From Pseudomonas sp. RC10 (GTDB lineage Bacteria; Pseudomonadota; Gammaproteobacteria; Pseudomonadales; Pseudomonadaceae), in assembly GCF_038397775.1 (NCBI RefSeq), contig NZ_CP151650.1:3410001-3474000 (forward strand): a stretch of 64,000 nucleotides of DNA, read 5' to 3'. Made by a program: the position numbers and the translations under genes. The notes beneath the pieces are model-generated. The model was not told where the DNA came from and made no database searches. It saw only the letters and a program-made list of their open reading frames with translations. Positions 44,446-53,297 of the stretch are shown here, piece after piece (the stretch's first letter is position 1; each line of letters starts with the position of its first letter).

Positions 44446-44741
44446 GCCGTCATGACGCGACAGGGGAAGGCGCTTGAGATGAGGATTGCACATCGTTGTC
44501 AGGCGCCTTCTGATGTCAAGGAAACCCCGTCAAGCTACGCGATACGGGCCGGGAGGCCGTAACGAAATAGCGCGATGAGGGTTATCTCCTGAGCAGATGG
44601 CTCACCGGATGCCAGGCTGTTTATCGTTAACGGTGATAGTCAGCATCAAGGATTACAAGTTCAGTTATGACGGCCGATCTGGAAAATGGCCTGCATTAGA
44701 AAAGCTGCCCGCCGGGGCAGCACGAATGACAGGAATCTCCC
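44446..44741. other. Gene-free interval after nitrilase
   Basis: No supported coding frame is visible. GAAGGCGC at ~44465 and GCGCCTTC at ~44503 could pair as a stem, but no T-tract follows, so a terminator is only possible. A further CTGCCCGCCGGGGCAG stem lies near 44705, just before the lipoprotein gene. Confidence 0.45.
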
Positions 44742-45068
44742 ATGCGTCTGACCCTTGCTCCGATTGCCCTGACGGCTTTCGCCTTGTTGACCGGTTGTGC
44801 TTCTGCGCCCAATGAACCCACCTTGACCCTGCAAACCAGCAAGTCGCCGGAGCAGTTCGCGGCCTGTGTGGTGCCCAAGCTGCAAAGTCATTCGCTGAGC
44901 CCGTTGCTGTCCCAGACCCAGCGCCACTACCGGATCACCATGTCCAGCTCGCTGGCGGCGGACAACGTGATCGAAGCCTACAAGGCAGGCAACGGCGGCA
45001 AGGTGTTCATCTACGAACGTAGCCTGTTGTCGTCAGGCGTGGGCCAAGCCGCAAAAGACTGCGTGTGA
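44742..45068 (+). CDS. Small lipoprotein of unknown function
   Basis: The protein has 108 residues. A signal peptide ends in the lipobox LLTGC, giving a mature lipidated Cys at residue 19. The remainder has no domain I recognise; it holds two further cysteines (AACVVPKL and the C-terminal KDCV) that could form a disulfide. It is single and convergent with the efflux operon, 16 bp away. Confidence 0.8.
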   Translation: MRLTLAPIALTAFALLTGCASAPNEPTLTLQTSKSPEQFAACVVPKLQSHSLSPLLSQTQRHYRITMSSSLAADNVIEAYKAGNGGKVFIYERSLLSSGVGQAAKDCV

Positions 45069-45084
45069 TTCAACCCGCTACGGT

Positions 45085-46512
45085 CTACAGCACCCAACCG
45101 AGCCCCAGCGATTTGTGCAGCGCGGCGAAATCCTTGAGCAGCGCTGCATCACCGGAAATACGGCTTTCCTGCGCCTGATAGCGGGTCCGTTCAGCGTCGA
45201 GCCAATCCAATGTGCTGGCGGTGCCGGCGCGATAGCGTTGCTGGGTGAGGTCGGCGGCGCGTACGGCGGAGGCCTCGACGTTGCGCAACAGCACGACGTT
45301 TTCCCGCTGGTGGCCGTAGCGCGCCAGTGACACGTCCGCATCCCGCAAGGCACTCAACACCACACTTTTATACTGCGCGAGCGCTTCGTCGTGCCCGGCT
45401 TCGGCGCCTTCGACGCTGGCGGCCACGCGCCCGAAATCCAGAATGTTCCAGGTCAGGCGCGGCAATAACAGCCACGTGCCGTTGTCCTTGCGCGCGAGGT
45501 GGCCAGGGTCGGCGGCGGAGAACGACAGGTCGCCGGTCAGGCTGAGCTTCGGGAACCAGTCGGCTTTCTTTTCGCCGATCTGTGCGTTGCTGGAAGCGAG
45601 GGCGCGTTCGGCCACGCGGATGTCAGGGCGCGCCTTGAGAATCGCCGCCGGTTCGGCAAACGGCACTTGGCTGGGGATCGACGGCATGGGTTGCGCGGTG
45701 TTCAGCTTGTCGTCGAGTTCGCCGGGCTCCAGCCCGCACAACAGACCCAACTGGTCCACCGATTCAACAATCGAGGCTTGCAGCGGCAGACGCTGGGCGC
45801 GGGTGTTGTCGGCCTGGGTCAACACTTGCTCCAGTTGCAATTGCGACGCCACGCCCCGGCTGCGGCGTTGCCGCGTGAGGTCCAGTGCCTGATCTTCGAT
45901 GGCCACGCTGGCCTCGACCAGCGCCAGACGCGCCTGTTGGTCGCGAAGGTCGGCATAGGTTTGCACGATCTCTGCCGCCAGTTGCACCTGTGCATCCGCC
46001 AGCCGGGCCTGTGACGATTCGGCTTCGGCCTGGGCGGCTTCGATGGCGCGACGTGAGCCGCCGAACAGGTCGGCCTCCCAACTGGCGTCGAACCCGGCGA
46101 GGTACAGCGTCAGCGGCCCACGACCACCGCCGCCATTGTCCCCACCCAACACAGAGGTGTCGGGAGAGCGCAGTTTCAGCATCGCGGCATCACCACTGAC
46201 TTTGGGCAGCAACTCGGCGTCGGCGCCTTTGAGGCTGGCGCGAGATTGCCGCAGCCGTGCCTGAGCCGTGGCGATGTCGGGGCTGTTTTGCATCGCCTGA
46301 CTGATCAGCGCATTGAGCTGCGTATCCCCGAGCGACTGCCACCACTGGGCGACAGCGGGCTCCCGGGCGGCGTGGGTGTCCGCGTGGGGGAGTTGACCGG
46401 CCGCCAGGGTTTTCGGCGCCACGTTCGGTGCGCCGTGATAATCCGGGCCGACGGTGCAGGCCGACAACAGCGCGGCGGACAGCAGCAGGAGGGGGAATGA
46501 ACGGGGAATCAT
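45085..46512 (-). CDS. Outer-membrane efflux lipoprotein (NodT/OprM family)
   Basis: The protein has 475 residues from ATG 46512. The lipobox LLSAC and the NodT opening TVGPDYHGAPNV are clear. Two TolC-like helical repeats follow, with ARLRQSRASLKGADAELLPKVSG and AERALASSNAQIGEKKADWFPKLSLTG. It forms the outer-membrane channel of the tripartite pump whose other parts are encoded just upstream. The start overlaps the emrB-like stop (TAATG). Confidence 0.92.
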   Translation of the reverse strand: MIPRSFPLLLLSAALLSACTVGPDYHGAPNVAPKTLAAGQLPHADTHAAREPAVAQWWQSLGDTQLNALISQAMQNSPDIATAQARLRQSRASLKGADAELLPKVSGDAAMLKLRSPDTSVLGGDNGGGGRGPLTLYLAGFDASWEADLFGGSRRAIEAAQAEAESSQARLADAQVQLAAEIVQTYADLRDQQARLALVEASVAIEDQALDLTRQRRSRGVASQLQLEQVLTQADNTRAQRLPLQASIVESVDQLGLLCGLEPGELDDKLNTAQPMPSIPSQVPFAEPAAILKARPDIRVAERALASSNAQIGEKKADWFPKLSLTGDLSFSAADPGHLARKDNGTWLLLPRLTWNILDFGRVAASVEGAEAGHDEALAQYKSVVLSALRDADVSLARYGHQRENVVLLRNVEASAVRAADLTQQRYRAGTASTLDWLDAERTRYQAQESRISGDAALLKDFAALHKSLGLGWVL

Positions 46513-48089
46513 TATCGTGGACCTGCCTGCGCGGCGCGCTTTTTCAGGATGAAGATCAGGGGGAAGCACGCCAGCATGGCCATCCCCAGCACATAAAAAG
46601 CATCGTTGTAGGCCAGCACCGACGCCTGCTGCGCAATGTCGCTGCCCAGTTGCGCGAAGGCCTGGAGTTGGGCGGTGGACGGGTCGCCGGTCTGGGCCAG
46701 AAAGCGGGCGGTGTCACTGGCCATGTGGTCCTGCGCCAGTTGGCTGTTGGCAAGAATGCCTTCGCGCAGCACGTCGTCGTGGTAGTGACTGCGTCGGTCC
46801 ATCAACACACCGAGCAGCGCCAGTCCGAGGGTGCCGCCGAGGTTGCGTGACATGTTGTAGAGCCCGGCGGCGTCGCCCGCGTCTTTGGCCTCGACCGAAC
46901 GCATCGACAGTTGGCTCAACGGCAGCATCACCAGAATCTGGCCGAACCCTCGGAGCAACTGCGACAGGGTGAAGTCGTGGCCCACGCTCTGAACCGTCAG
47001 TTCGGTGTCGAGAAAACAGCTGGCCCAATACAGCAGCAGCCCGGCGCCGACCATCAGCCGCAGGTCGTAGCGCCCCAGCATCTTCGGCAGGATCGGCATC
47101 AGGAAGAACGCCGGAATGCCTGACAGCAGCATGATCGAACCCGACTGCTCGGCGTTGTAGCCCGAGAGGATGCCGAGGAATTGCGGCACCAGATACGCCG
47201 TGCCGTACAGTCCGGCGCCCACCGCCGTGGCGATCAGCAAGACACTGCCGAAGCTGCTGTTGAGCACCAGTTGCAGACGCAGGATCGGCGTACTGGAGCG
47301 GACCTGGCCCACCGCGATCAAAAAGAAACCCAGCAGCGTGGCAAGGCTCAGCCAGACGATCAGCAGCGAGTCGAACCAGTGCTCACGCTGGCCTTCCTCC
47401 AGCACCACGGTCAGCGAACTCAGCCCCATCGCCAGGCCGATGATGCCCAGCCAGTCGGCCTTGATGAAGCGTTCCAGGTTCATGCGCTCGCTGGGCAGAC
47501 CGGTCAGCAGCAGGGTGATCAGTGCGATGCTGATGGGCAGGTTGAGAAAGAAGCACCAACGCCAATTGATGTTTTCCGTGAGCCAGCCGCCCACCACCGG
47601 CCCCATCAACGGACCGAGAATCGCGGTCATGCCGAACAACGTGGTGCCAATCGCCAATTGATGCGGCGGCAGGCGGGTACGGACGATGGTCTGCGCCGTG
47701 GGAATCATCGCGCCCCCGGCGAAACCCTGGCCGATGCGTCCGGCGATCATCGCGCCAAGGCTCGATGACAGGCCGCAGAACAGCGAGAAAAAGGTGAACA
47801 TCAGCGCCGTGCCGATCAGAAAACGCCGCAGGCCGAACACGCGGGTCAGCCAGGCGGCGAGGGGGATCATGACGATTTCCGACATCAGGTAACCGGTGGC
47901 GATCCAGGTGCCTTCCGTACCGGTGGCGCCGATCTGCCCCTGAATCTGCGGCAGCGCCGAATTGGTGATCGAGATGTCCAGCGTTGCCAGCAACGCCCCC
48001 AACGAACCGGCCGCCACGGCGATCCAGTCGGTCAGCGAGGCGTTGCGGGGTGTCTCGACGTTGCCCGGGAGGGATGCGGCATCAGCCAT
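46512..48089 (-). CDS. EmrB-type MFS drug efflux permease (DHA2, 14 helices)
   Basis: The protein has 525 residues from ATG 48089, which lies inside the end of the emrA-like gene. About 14 membrane helices are visible. DHA2 landmarks are ATLDISITNSALPQIQGQIG, GTWIATGYLMSEIVMIPLA and the motif C-like GPLMGPVVGGWLTE. It exports hydrophobic compounds with proton exchange, working with EmrA- and NodT-type partners. Confidence 0.93.
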   Translation of the reverse strand: MADAASLPGNVETPRNASLTDWIAVAAGSLGALLATLDISITNSALPQIQGQIGATGTEGTWIATGYLMSEIVMIPLAAWLTRVFGLRRFLIGTALMFTFFSLFCGLSSSLGAMIAGRIGQGFAGGAMIPTAQTIVRTRLPPHQLAIGTTLFGMTAILGPLMGPVVGGWLTENINWRWCFFLNLPISIALITLLLTGLPSERMNLERFIKADWLGIIGLAMGLSSLTVVLEEGQREHWFDSLLIVWLSLATLLGFFLIAVGQVRSSTPILRLQLVLNSSFGSVLLIATAVGAGLYGTAYLVPQFLGILSGYNAEQSGSIMLLSGIPAFFLMPILPKMLGRYDLRLMVGAGLLLYWASCFLDTELTVQSVGHDFTLSQLLRGFGQILVMLPLSQLSMRSVEAKDAGDAAGLYNMSRNLGGTLGLALLGVLMDRRSHYHDDVLREGILANSQLAQDHMASDTARFLAQTGDPSTAQLQAFAQLGSDIAQQASVLAYNDAFYVLGMAMLACFPLIFILKKRAAQAGPR

Positions 48090-49191
48090 GATGGGCGTCT
48101 GCCTTGGCGGTGCGAATGTCCACGTCCACCGTCGCGGACAGGCCGGGCACGAGGGCAGGGCGCACGTCATCGGTCACGTCCAGCGCGATCCGCACCGGCA
48201 CCCGTTGCACGATCTTGGTGAAATTGCCGGTGGCGTTGGACGGCGGCAATAGCGCGAACTGGGCGCCGGTGCCGGGGGCGAGGCTGTCAATGTGGCCTTG
48301 CAGGTCGCGACCTGGCAGGGCGTCGACGTGCACGACCACGTTCTGACCGGCGCGCATCTCGCCAATCTGGGTTTCCTTGTAATTGGCGGTCAGGTAAATC
48401 GCATTCACAGGGACCACGGTCAGCAACCGCGTGCCGGGCTGGACGTACTGACCGACCCGCACGCCCCGGTCGGCGACGCGGCCGTCCAGCGGGCTGCGGA
48501 TCACTGCGTCTTCCACGTCCAGCTGACTTTGCGCCTCGCTGGCCTTGGCCACGTCCAATTGCGCCTGGGCCTGTTTGAGTTGAGCTTGCAGCGTGCCGTA
48601 GCGGGTCTGGCTGGAGCGCAAGGCGGCCTGCTTGGCGGCGACGTTGCTGCGGGCCTGAGCGAGTTCATTGTTCAGTTGTGCGAGGCGTTCTTCCGGCTCG
48701 GCCCCGGATCGGGCCAGCGGCGCATAACGGGCGGCCTCGGTTTGTGCGTGTCTGGCATCGGCTTGCGCGCCTTGCAATTGGGCCTGGGCCTCGGCGATGG
48801 TCGAGTCCTGTTGCACCAGATCGGCTTCGGCCTTGGCCAGGTCTGCTGTGCGCGCCGCGATAGTGGCCGAGGCTTCGTCGCTCACCGCCTGGTATTTGCG
48901 CGCGTCGAGCCGAACCAGAATGTCGCCGCGCTTGACGGGCTGATTGTCGGCCACCAGCACTTCGCCGACGTAGCCGCTGATCTTCGGCGCGACGCTGATG
49001 CTGTCGGCCTGCAAATAAGCGTCGTCAGTGGTTTCGATGAAGCGTCCATGCAGCCACCACCACACGCCCCAGCCCACGGCGAGCAGCAGGGCGACGGTGC
49101 CCAGGGTCAGGAGAATGCGTCGGGCTTTGCCACGCTGGCCATTGGCGGTTTCTTCAGGGGCGACCTGAGGGGTAGGTTGTGCAGCGGACAT
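48082..49191 (-). CDS. EmrA-type membrane-fusion (periplasmic adaptor) protein
   Basis: The protein has 369 residues. One N-terminal membrane helix (~25-47) is followed by a lipoyl half-motif (ISVAPKISGYVGEVLVADNQPVKRGDILVRLDARK), a long coiled-coil hairpin, and a beta-barrel with RSPLDGRVADRGVRVGQYVQPG. It bridges the inner-membrane pump and the outer-membrane channel. It is the first gene of the operon and is divergent from a TetR gene with a palindromic operator between them. Confidence 0.93.
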   Translation of the reverse strand: MSAAQPTPQVAPEETANGQRGKARRILLTLGTVALLLAVGWGVWWWLHGRFIETTDDAYLQADSISVAPKISGYVGEVLVADNQPVKRGDILVRLDARKYQAVSDEASATIAARTADLAKAEADLVQQDSTIAEAQAQLQGAQADARHAQTEAARYAPLARSGAEPEERLAQLNNELAQARSNVAAKQAALRSSQTRYGTLQAQLKQAQAQLDVAKASEAQSQLDVEDAVIRSPLDGRVADRGVRVGQYVQPGTRLLTVVPVNAIYLTANYKETQIGEMRAGQNVVVHVDALPGRDLQGHIDSLAPGTGAQFALLPPSNATGNFTKIVQRVPVRIALDVTDDVRPALVPGLSATVDVDIRTAKADAHHG

Positions 49192-49202
49192 CAGGTCAAC
49201 TC

Positions 49203-49230
49203 CGAATTTGTATCAGGTGATATAAATTCG
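49203..49230. promoter_or_regulatory. TetR-type palindromic operator between efflux operon and its regulator
   Basis: A 28-bp near-perfect palindrome, CGAATTTGTATCAGGTGATA and its continuation, has only two mismatched pairs. It starts 12 bp before the emrA-like ATG, on the promoter side, and is 60 bp from the TetR start. Binding there would block both directions. Confidence 0.85.
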
Positions 49231-49289
49231 TTTCTTCGCCATTTTTTGTCAATCGGTATATTTTGGCGGTCACTGAAAAGGAGCAGCAC

Positions 49290-49991
49290 ATGGCACGACA
49301 CAAACCTGCCGCCGAAGGGGGCTATCAACGGGGTGAAGAGACCCGCGCCCGCCTGATCGAAGCCGCCGTCGCGGTGTTTGGCGAGCGTGGTTACGACGGC
49401 GCCTCGACCCGTGACATCGCCACCGCAGCAGGCCTGAATTCCCCGGCCTTGCAGTATTACTTCGATGGCAAGGAGGGCGTTTATCTCGCCTGCGTCGAGC
49501 ATTTGATCACGCTGCTGTGGGGCAAGATGGGCGCTCCGGTCGAGGCGGCCGAAACGGTGCTGGCCGACGAAACGTCGGGTGACCCGGCGCTGATCGAGGT
49601 GTCGCTGGGGATTCTGAGTGCGGTGGTTTCGACGATCCAAGACAGCCCGCAAACCACGGCCTGGCGTGCGTTTCTCGACCGGCATCAGGCCGGGCTGTGC
49701 CCCGAGGTCGCGACAAATGCGTTCGAGGACCGCTTCAAGAAACGCATCGGCGTGGTCATCCGGCAACTGATCGCCCGCCTGTCCGGGCTGGCCGTTGATG
49801 ATGAGCGCACGATCATTCATTCCATGGCGCTGTTCACCCAGGGGCTGGCGTTCCGGGTGCAGAAACCCAAGTTGCTGGAAGCGCTGAACTGGACCGCCAT
49901 CGATCAGCAAGAAATGGAGTTGGTGCGAGACGTGGTGCTGACTCAGGCCCGTTTTACCCTTGAAGGACTCGTCAGGCAGCGGGGCGCGTAG
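49290..49991 (+). CDS. TetR/CerR-family repressor of the efflux operon
   Basis: The protein has 233 residues from ATG 49290, with AAAGGAG upstream. The N-terminal helix-turn-helix is ASTRDIATAAGLNSPALQYYF. The C-terminal domain resembles the CerR-like type (TAWRAFLDRHQAGL). Divergent placement and the palindrome make it the likely local repressor of the EmrAB-OMF genes. Confidence 0.9.
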   Translation: MARHKPAAEGGYQRGEETRARLIEAAVAVFGERGYDGASTRDIATAAGLNSPALQYYFDGKEGVYLACVEHLITLLWGKMGAPVEAAETVLADETSGDPALIEVSLGILSAVVSTIQDSPQTTAWRAFLDRHQAGLCPEVATNAFEDRFKKRIGVVIRQLIARLSGLAVDDERTIIHSMALFTQGLAFRVQKPKLLEALNWTAIDQQEMELVRDVVLTQARFTLEGLVRQRGA

Positions 49992-50035
49992 CGGCCTTGA
50001 AACCTCGAACGTTCATCGGACAGTTTCGGCACGAT

Positions 50036-50078
50036 TTGCATCTGTAGACGCAATAGGTATAAATTGGCGTCTACAGAT
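50036..50078 (+). promoter_or_regulatory. Promoter with perfect palindromic operator of the toxin-antitoxin pair
   Basis: ATCTGTAGACGC (50040-50051) and GCGTCTACAGAT (50067-50078) are perfect 12-bp inverted repeats. They bracket a -10 box TATAAA (50058), with a -35 TTGCAT (50036) at 16-bp spacing. The site is ideal for antitoxin autorepression. Confidence 0.9.
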
Positions 50079-50093
50079 CAAGAGGGCACTGTG

Positions 50094-50498
50094 ATGACTG
50101 TGGCGCTGCAACAACCGCAACTTTCCCGATCTCAAGGCGTGGTGGGCCTGCGCACGGCTTTGCGGATTCTCGACAAATGGAAGGCCTCCGGCGATCAGGC
50201 CTGTCGCATGCTGCGCATTTCCCGCAGCACCTACACCCGAGCCCGGCAGGACGACGCTGATTGGTCGGTGGCGCTGGACCTCGACCAGATGCAGCGCATC
50301 AGTTTCGTGCTGAACATTCACGCCGCGCTGCGCACCCTCTTCGACAACCCGGACAACGTCTACGGCTTTCCGTCCATGGACAACGATAACGCGTTCTTCA
50401 ACGGCCGCAAGCCACTGGACGTGATGGCTCAGGGCGACATGATTTCCCTCTACGAAACCTTCCGCCGGATCGACGCCCTGCGGGGCGCCCAATGGTGA
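50094..50498 (+). CDS. Antitoxin, Xre/MbcA/ParS (DUF2384) family
   Basis: The protein has 134 residues from ATG 50094 with AGAGGG upstream. An N-terminal helix-turn-helix is built around LRILDKWKASGDQACRMLRISRSTYTRAR. The C-terminal DUF2384 domain carries RISFVLNIHAALRTLFDNP, KPLDVMAQGDMISL and DALRG. It neutralises the RES toxin encoded next and represses the shared promoter. The toxin gene overlaps it by 7 bp. Confidence 0.93.
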   Translation: MTVALQQPQLSRSQGVVGLRTALRILDKWKASGDQACRMLRISRSTYTRARQDDADWSVALDLDQMQRISFVLNIHAALRTLFDNPDNVYGFPSMDNDNAFFNGRKPLDVMAQGDMISLYETFRRIDALRGAQW

Positions 50499-51184
50499 AT
50501 CCGGACGACTTGCCTGTTCTGCCGGATGAAAAACGGCTCGCCCACCGACTGGTCAACTCTAAATACCCGCCCATCGACCTGTTCAACGACGTGGCCGATG
50601 CGGAGGAGTTCGATACCCTGTTTCAGTTCCAGGCCATGACCAATCCCCGGCTGTTGAATGAGGTCGGCAGACTGGAGCTGATTCCCCGTCAGGACATCCC
50701 CTTCGGCATTCCCGGCTGCTCCTACGCCACCGCGCCGTTCACCCACGTCAATGCCGACGGTTCGCGCTTCAGCGCGGGTGAGTTTGGGGTGTTGTATCTG
50801 GCAGACACTGTCGAAACCGCCGTCGCAGAAGTGCGGCATCACCAGCAGCAGTATTGGTCCCGAGTCAGCCAGCTCAACTACGAGCGTTTCGTATTCCGCA
50901 GCCTGTCCTGCCGTTTTCGGGAAGTCGGCAGCGTCGATGCCACCGTGCTTGCGTCGTCACATCCCATTTACGCCCCCGACGATTACAGCGCGTCTCGTGC
51001 CTTGGGTGCGGCCCTCAAACACAAGGGCGTGGCAGGGCTGCGTTATCACTCGGTGCGCTCGCCGGGCAATGTGTGTTGGGGGCTGCTCACGCCTCGGCAT
51101 GTGGCCTCGATCCACCAAAGCGCGCATTACGAAATGATCTGGAACGGTCGGATTACCAGCGTGAGTCGCTTGTCCGGGGCGTGA
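50492..51184 (+). CDS. RES-domain toxin (NAD-depleting)
   Basis: The protein has 230 residues. The RES domain is evident: R/E-rich pocket with PFTHVNADGSRFSAGEFGVLYLADTVETAVAEVRHH and a distal SVRSPGNVCWGLL (the serine of the R-E-S triad). RES toxins such as MbcT, Xre-RES and Res-type enzymes degrade NAD+. It is translationally coupled to the antitoxin gene. Confidence 0.93.
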   Translation: MVNPDDLPVLPDEKRLAHRLVNSKYPPIDLFNDVADAEEFDTLFQFQAMTNPRLLNEVGRLELIPRQDIPFGIPGCSYATAPFTHVNADGSRFSAGEFGVLYLADTVETAVAEVRHHQQQYWSRVSQLNYERFVFRSLSCRFREVGSVDATVLASSHPIYAPDDYSASRALGAALKHKGVAGLRYHSVRSPGNVCWGLLTPRHVASIHQSAHYEMIWNGRITSVSRLSGA

Positions 51185-51212
51185 ACGAGCCACTGGCATG
51201 ATCGCTGCTAGG

Positions 51213-51237
51213 AATTAAAGAGCTAATCAATTAATTT
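51213..51237. promoter_or_regulatory. AT-rich operator-like element upstream of TetR gene (site 1)
   Basis: Its reverse complement contains TTAATTGATTAGCT, which resembles the elements at 52169 and 54273. It lies ~75 bp before the TetR start, in an otherwise GC-rich area. Confidence 0.55.
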
Positions 51238-51312
51238 GTGGGCTCAGGTTTTCAGAGGCTTCAATGGGCCTCTCCCGACATCAAATTCGGCCGCTCAAGG
51301 TAACCCGCACCC

Positions 51313-52014
51313 ATGCAGACAATCATTGGCCGTCGTGGCAAGGCCGCTTCTCCCGAAGGGAAGGTCAAGACCAGCAGAAAAGGGCCAGGACGCCCCGAAG
51401 GCGCTAGCAATCTGCGCGATGTGATTCTGGACGCCGCCGAGGAGCTGTTCGCCAACCTGGGCTACGCCGGCACCACCATGCGCGAAGTGTCCCAACACGC
51501 CAACGTCACCCAGGCGTTGATCAGCTATTACTTCGGTTCCAAATACGGCCTGTTCGAAGAAGTGTTCCTGCGACGCGGCAGCGCGATCTCCGATGAGCGC
51601 CTGAAAAACCTCGACACGCTACAAGCCCAGGGCCAGGTACCGGGGGCGCGGGCGATTGTCGAGGCGTTCCTGTTGCCGACCGTAGTGTTGAGGACTTCCG
51701 TCCAGGGGCGCCATTTCCTTCGTTTACAGGCGCGCCTTCACACTGAGCCGCCTAATATTTCCTACGCGTTGCGGGACAAAGCCTATGGCACGTCCACGCA
51801 ACGTTACGTTGATGCCTTGAAAGACGCCGTGCCGGGGTTGAGCGATCTGGACGCCAACTGGCGCATCACCTTGATGGTGGGCACCTACTTATATGCGTTC
51901 TCCGACAGCCATCGCATGGAAGAGCGGCTGCCGGACGGGCAATACAACCCCGAAGACTGGCAATCGCTGATTCAGCAGGTCACCAGTTTCGTGGTGGGCG
52001 GGATGTCGGCGTAA
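51313..52014 (+). CDS. TetR-family regulator of the pyridine-type catabolic island
   Basis: The protein has 233 residues. A basic, Pro/Gly-rich N-terminal tail (KTSRKGPGRPEGASN) precedes the helix-turn-helix (TTMREVSQHANVTQALISYYF). The C-terminal ligand domain is of unknown specificity. Position, orientation and the repeated operator elements suggest it controls its own gene and the three transcription units downstream. Confidence 0.88.
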   Translation: MQTIIGRRGKAASPEGKVKTSRKGPGRPEGASNLRDVILDAAEELFANLGYAGTTMREVSQHANVTQALISYYFGSKYGLFEEVFLRRGSAISDERLKNLDTLQAQGQVPGARAIVEAFLLPTVVLRTSVQGRHFLRLQARLHTEPPNISYALRDKAYGTSTQRYVDALKDAVPGLSDLDANWRITLMVGTYLYAFSDSHRMEERLPDGQYNPEDWQSLIQQVTSFVVGGMSA

Positions 52015-52168
52015 CGGGTAACACGTGGGTAAAACGGCACCAGATTGGGGAGCGGCTCCCCAAACGGGTGCGAGACGTAACGGCGACGAATCGACGGCTT
52101 AAATAGAAAATCCATAAAAATCAGTTGGTTGTCGCATTTTTTTGCAATTGGCACAGCTTCTGCTATCT

Positions 52169-52197
52169 ATTAATTAAAAGGTTGATTAATTAATTAC
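52169..52197. promoter_or_regulatory. Operator-like element upstream of Rieske gene (site 2)
   Basis: TTAATTAAAAGGTTGATTAA with a further AATTA follows the pattern TTAATTAA-NN-GGTTGAT-N-AATTA shared with site 3. It lies 42 bp before the start codon of the oxygenase gene. Confidence 0.75.
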
Positions 52198-52238
52198 AGC
52201 TTTTGAGTGGTTACACCCAGAAAAGCAAAGGAGTCGTG

Positions 52239-53297
52239 ATGAACCTGATTGCCGTTTCCTCTCATCAACCGGTCACCGCCGCAGACGGGTGCCAGGACCC
52301 GGTCCTGCTCAATGACTGGCACGTCGTGGGCTACAGCACCGATTTTGTCGAAGGCACGATCTATCCCGTGCGCTTGCTGGAGCGCGAGCTGATTGTCTGG
52401 CGCAGCGCCGACAACCAGATTCACGTCTGGGAAGACCTGTGCATCCACCGTGGCGCGCGTCTGTCCAAAGGCTGGATCAAGAACGACTCCGTGGTATGCC
52501 CGTACCACGGCTGGGAATACAACGGCAGCGGCGCCTGCACCTTGATGCCTGCCGCGCCGGACGAAAAACCGATGAAGAAAGCCCGCGCCTTTCCGTACCC
52601 GGCGGTGGAGCGTTACGGTTTTGTCTGGACCTGTCTGGGCGAACCCGCTTCGGACATTCCGGTGTTCCCGGAGTGGGACAACGACGTGTTCATGAAGGTG
52701 CACAGCGGCCCGTACCCTTACGCCGCCAACGGTTTCCGTGCGGTAGAGAACTTCATCGACGCGTCGCACTTTCCGTTCGTGCACGCCGGCCTCAATGGCG
52801 TGATGGACAAACCCGATCGTCTGGAGCCGTACACCGTGGAGGAGGTCGACACCGGCCTGCGTTCTTCCGAAGTGCGTGTGTTCCAGCCATGGGGCGATGC
52901 GCGGGGCAAGCCGCTGGTGGCGTTCTACACCTACCACGCGTTCCGTCCGCTGGTGGGTTACTTCTCCAAACGCACCCAGGACTCCGACGCCGAAGGCAAT
53001 GTCATCAGCGATAAGTCCGACACCTTCGCGACACTGTTCACCGTGCAGCCGCTGGATGCGGTGAATTGCATCGTGCGGGTGTGCGCCGCCATGGACGTCA
53101 ACCCGCGACCGGATGCCGACGCCGTGCGCGCCCGCGCCGACGTGGTGTTTGGCCAGGACCGCGACATCGTCGAAACCCAGCGTCCGGAGCGCATCCCCAC
53201 CGAGCTGCGTTACGAACTGCACCACCGCACCGACCTCATGGGCCAGCGCTACCGCACCTGGTTGCGCAACAAGGGCATCCAATATGGCGTTATCTGA
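52239..53297 (+). CDS. Rieske non-haem iron oxygenase, VanA-like (terminal oxygenase)
   Basis: The protein has 352 residues from ATG 52239, with AAAGGAG upstream. The Rieske [2Fe-2S] site is C68-x-H70 ... C87-x2-H90. The mononuclear iron site is D174-x2-H177-x4-H182 (ENFIDASHFPFVHAG), with a C-terminal FGQDRDIVETQRPERIP typical of VanA-type oxygenases. Family members perform O- or N-demethylation and hydroxylation of aromatic acids. Here it would act on a pyridine compound. The reductase gene starts 14 bp before its stop codon. Confidence 0.93.
   Translation: MNLIAVSSHQPVTAADGCQDPVLLNDWHVVGYSTDFVEGTIYPVRLLERELIVWRSADNQIHVWEDLCIHRGARLSKGWIKNDSVVCPYHGWEYNGSGACTLMPAAPDEKPMKKARAFPYPAVERYGFVWTCLGEPASDIPVFPEWDNDVFMKVHSGPYPYAANGFRAVENFIDASHFPFVHAGLNGVMDKPDRLEPYTVEEVDTGLRSSEVRVFQPWGDARGKPLVAFYTYHAFRPLVGYFSKRTQDSDAEGNVISDKSDTFATLFTVQPLDAVNCIVRVCAAMDVNPRPDADAVRARADVVFGQDRDIVETQRPERIPTELRYELHHRTDLMGQRYRTWLRNKGIQYGVI

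Noticed and set aside
42094..44493. N-terminal extension of the LysR frame at 41170 to over 1,100 codons
   Set aside because: The extension is antisense to the MHS transporter and nitrilase genes; the LysR helix-turn-helix begins just after ATG 42093.
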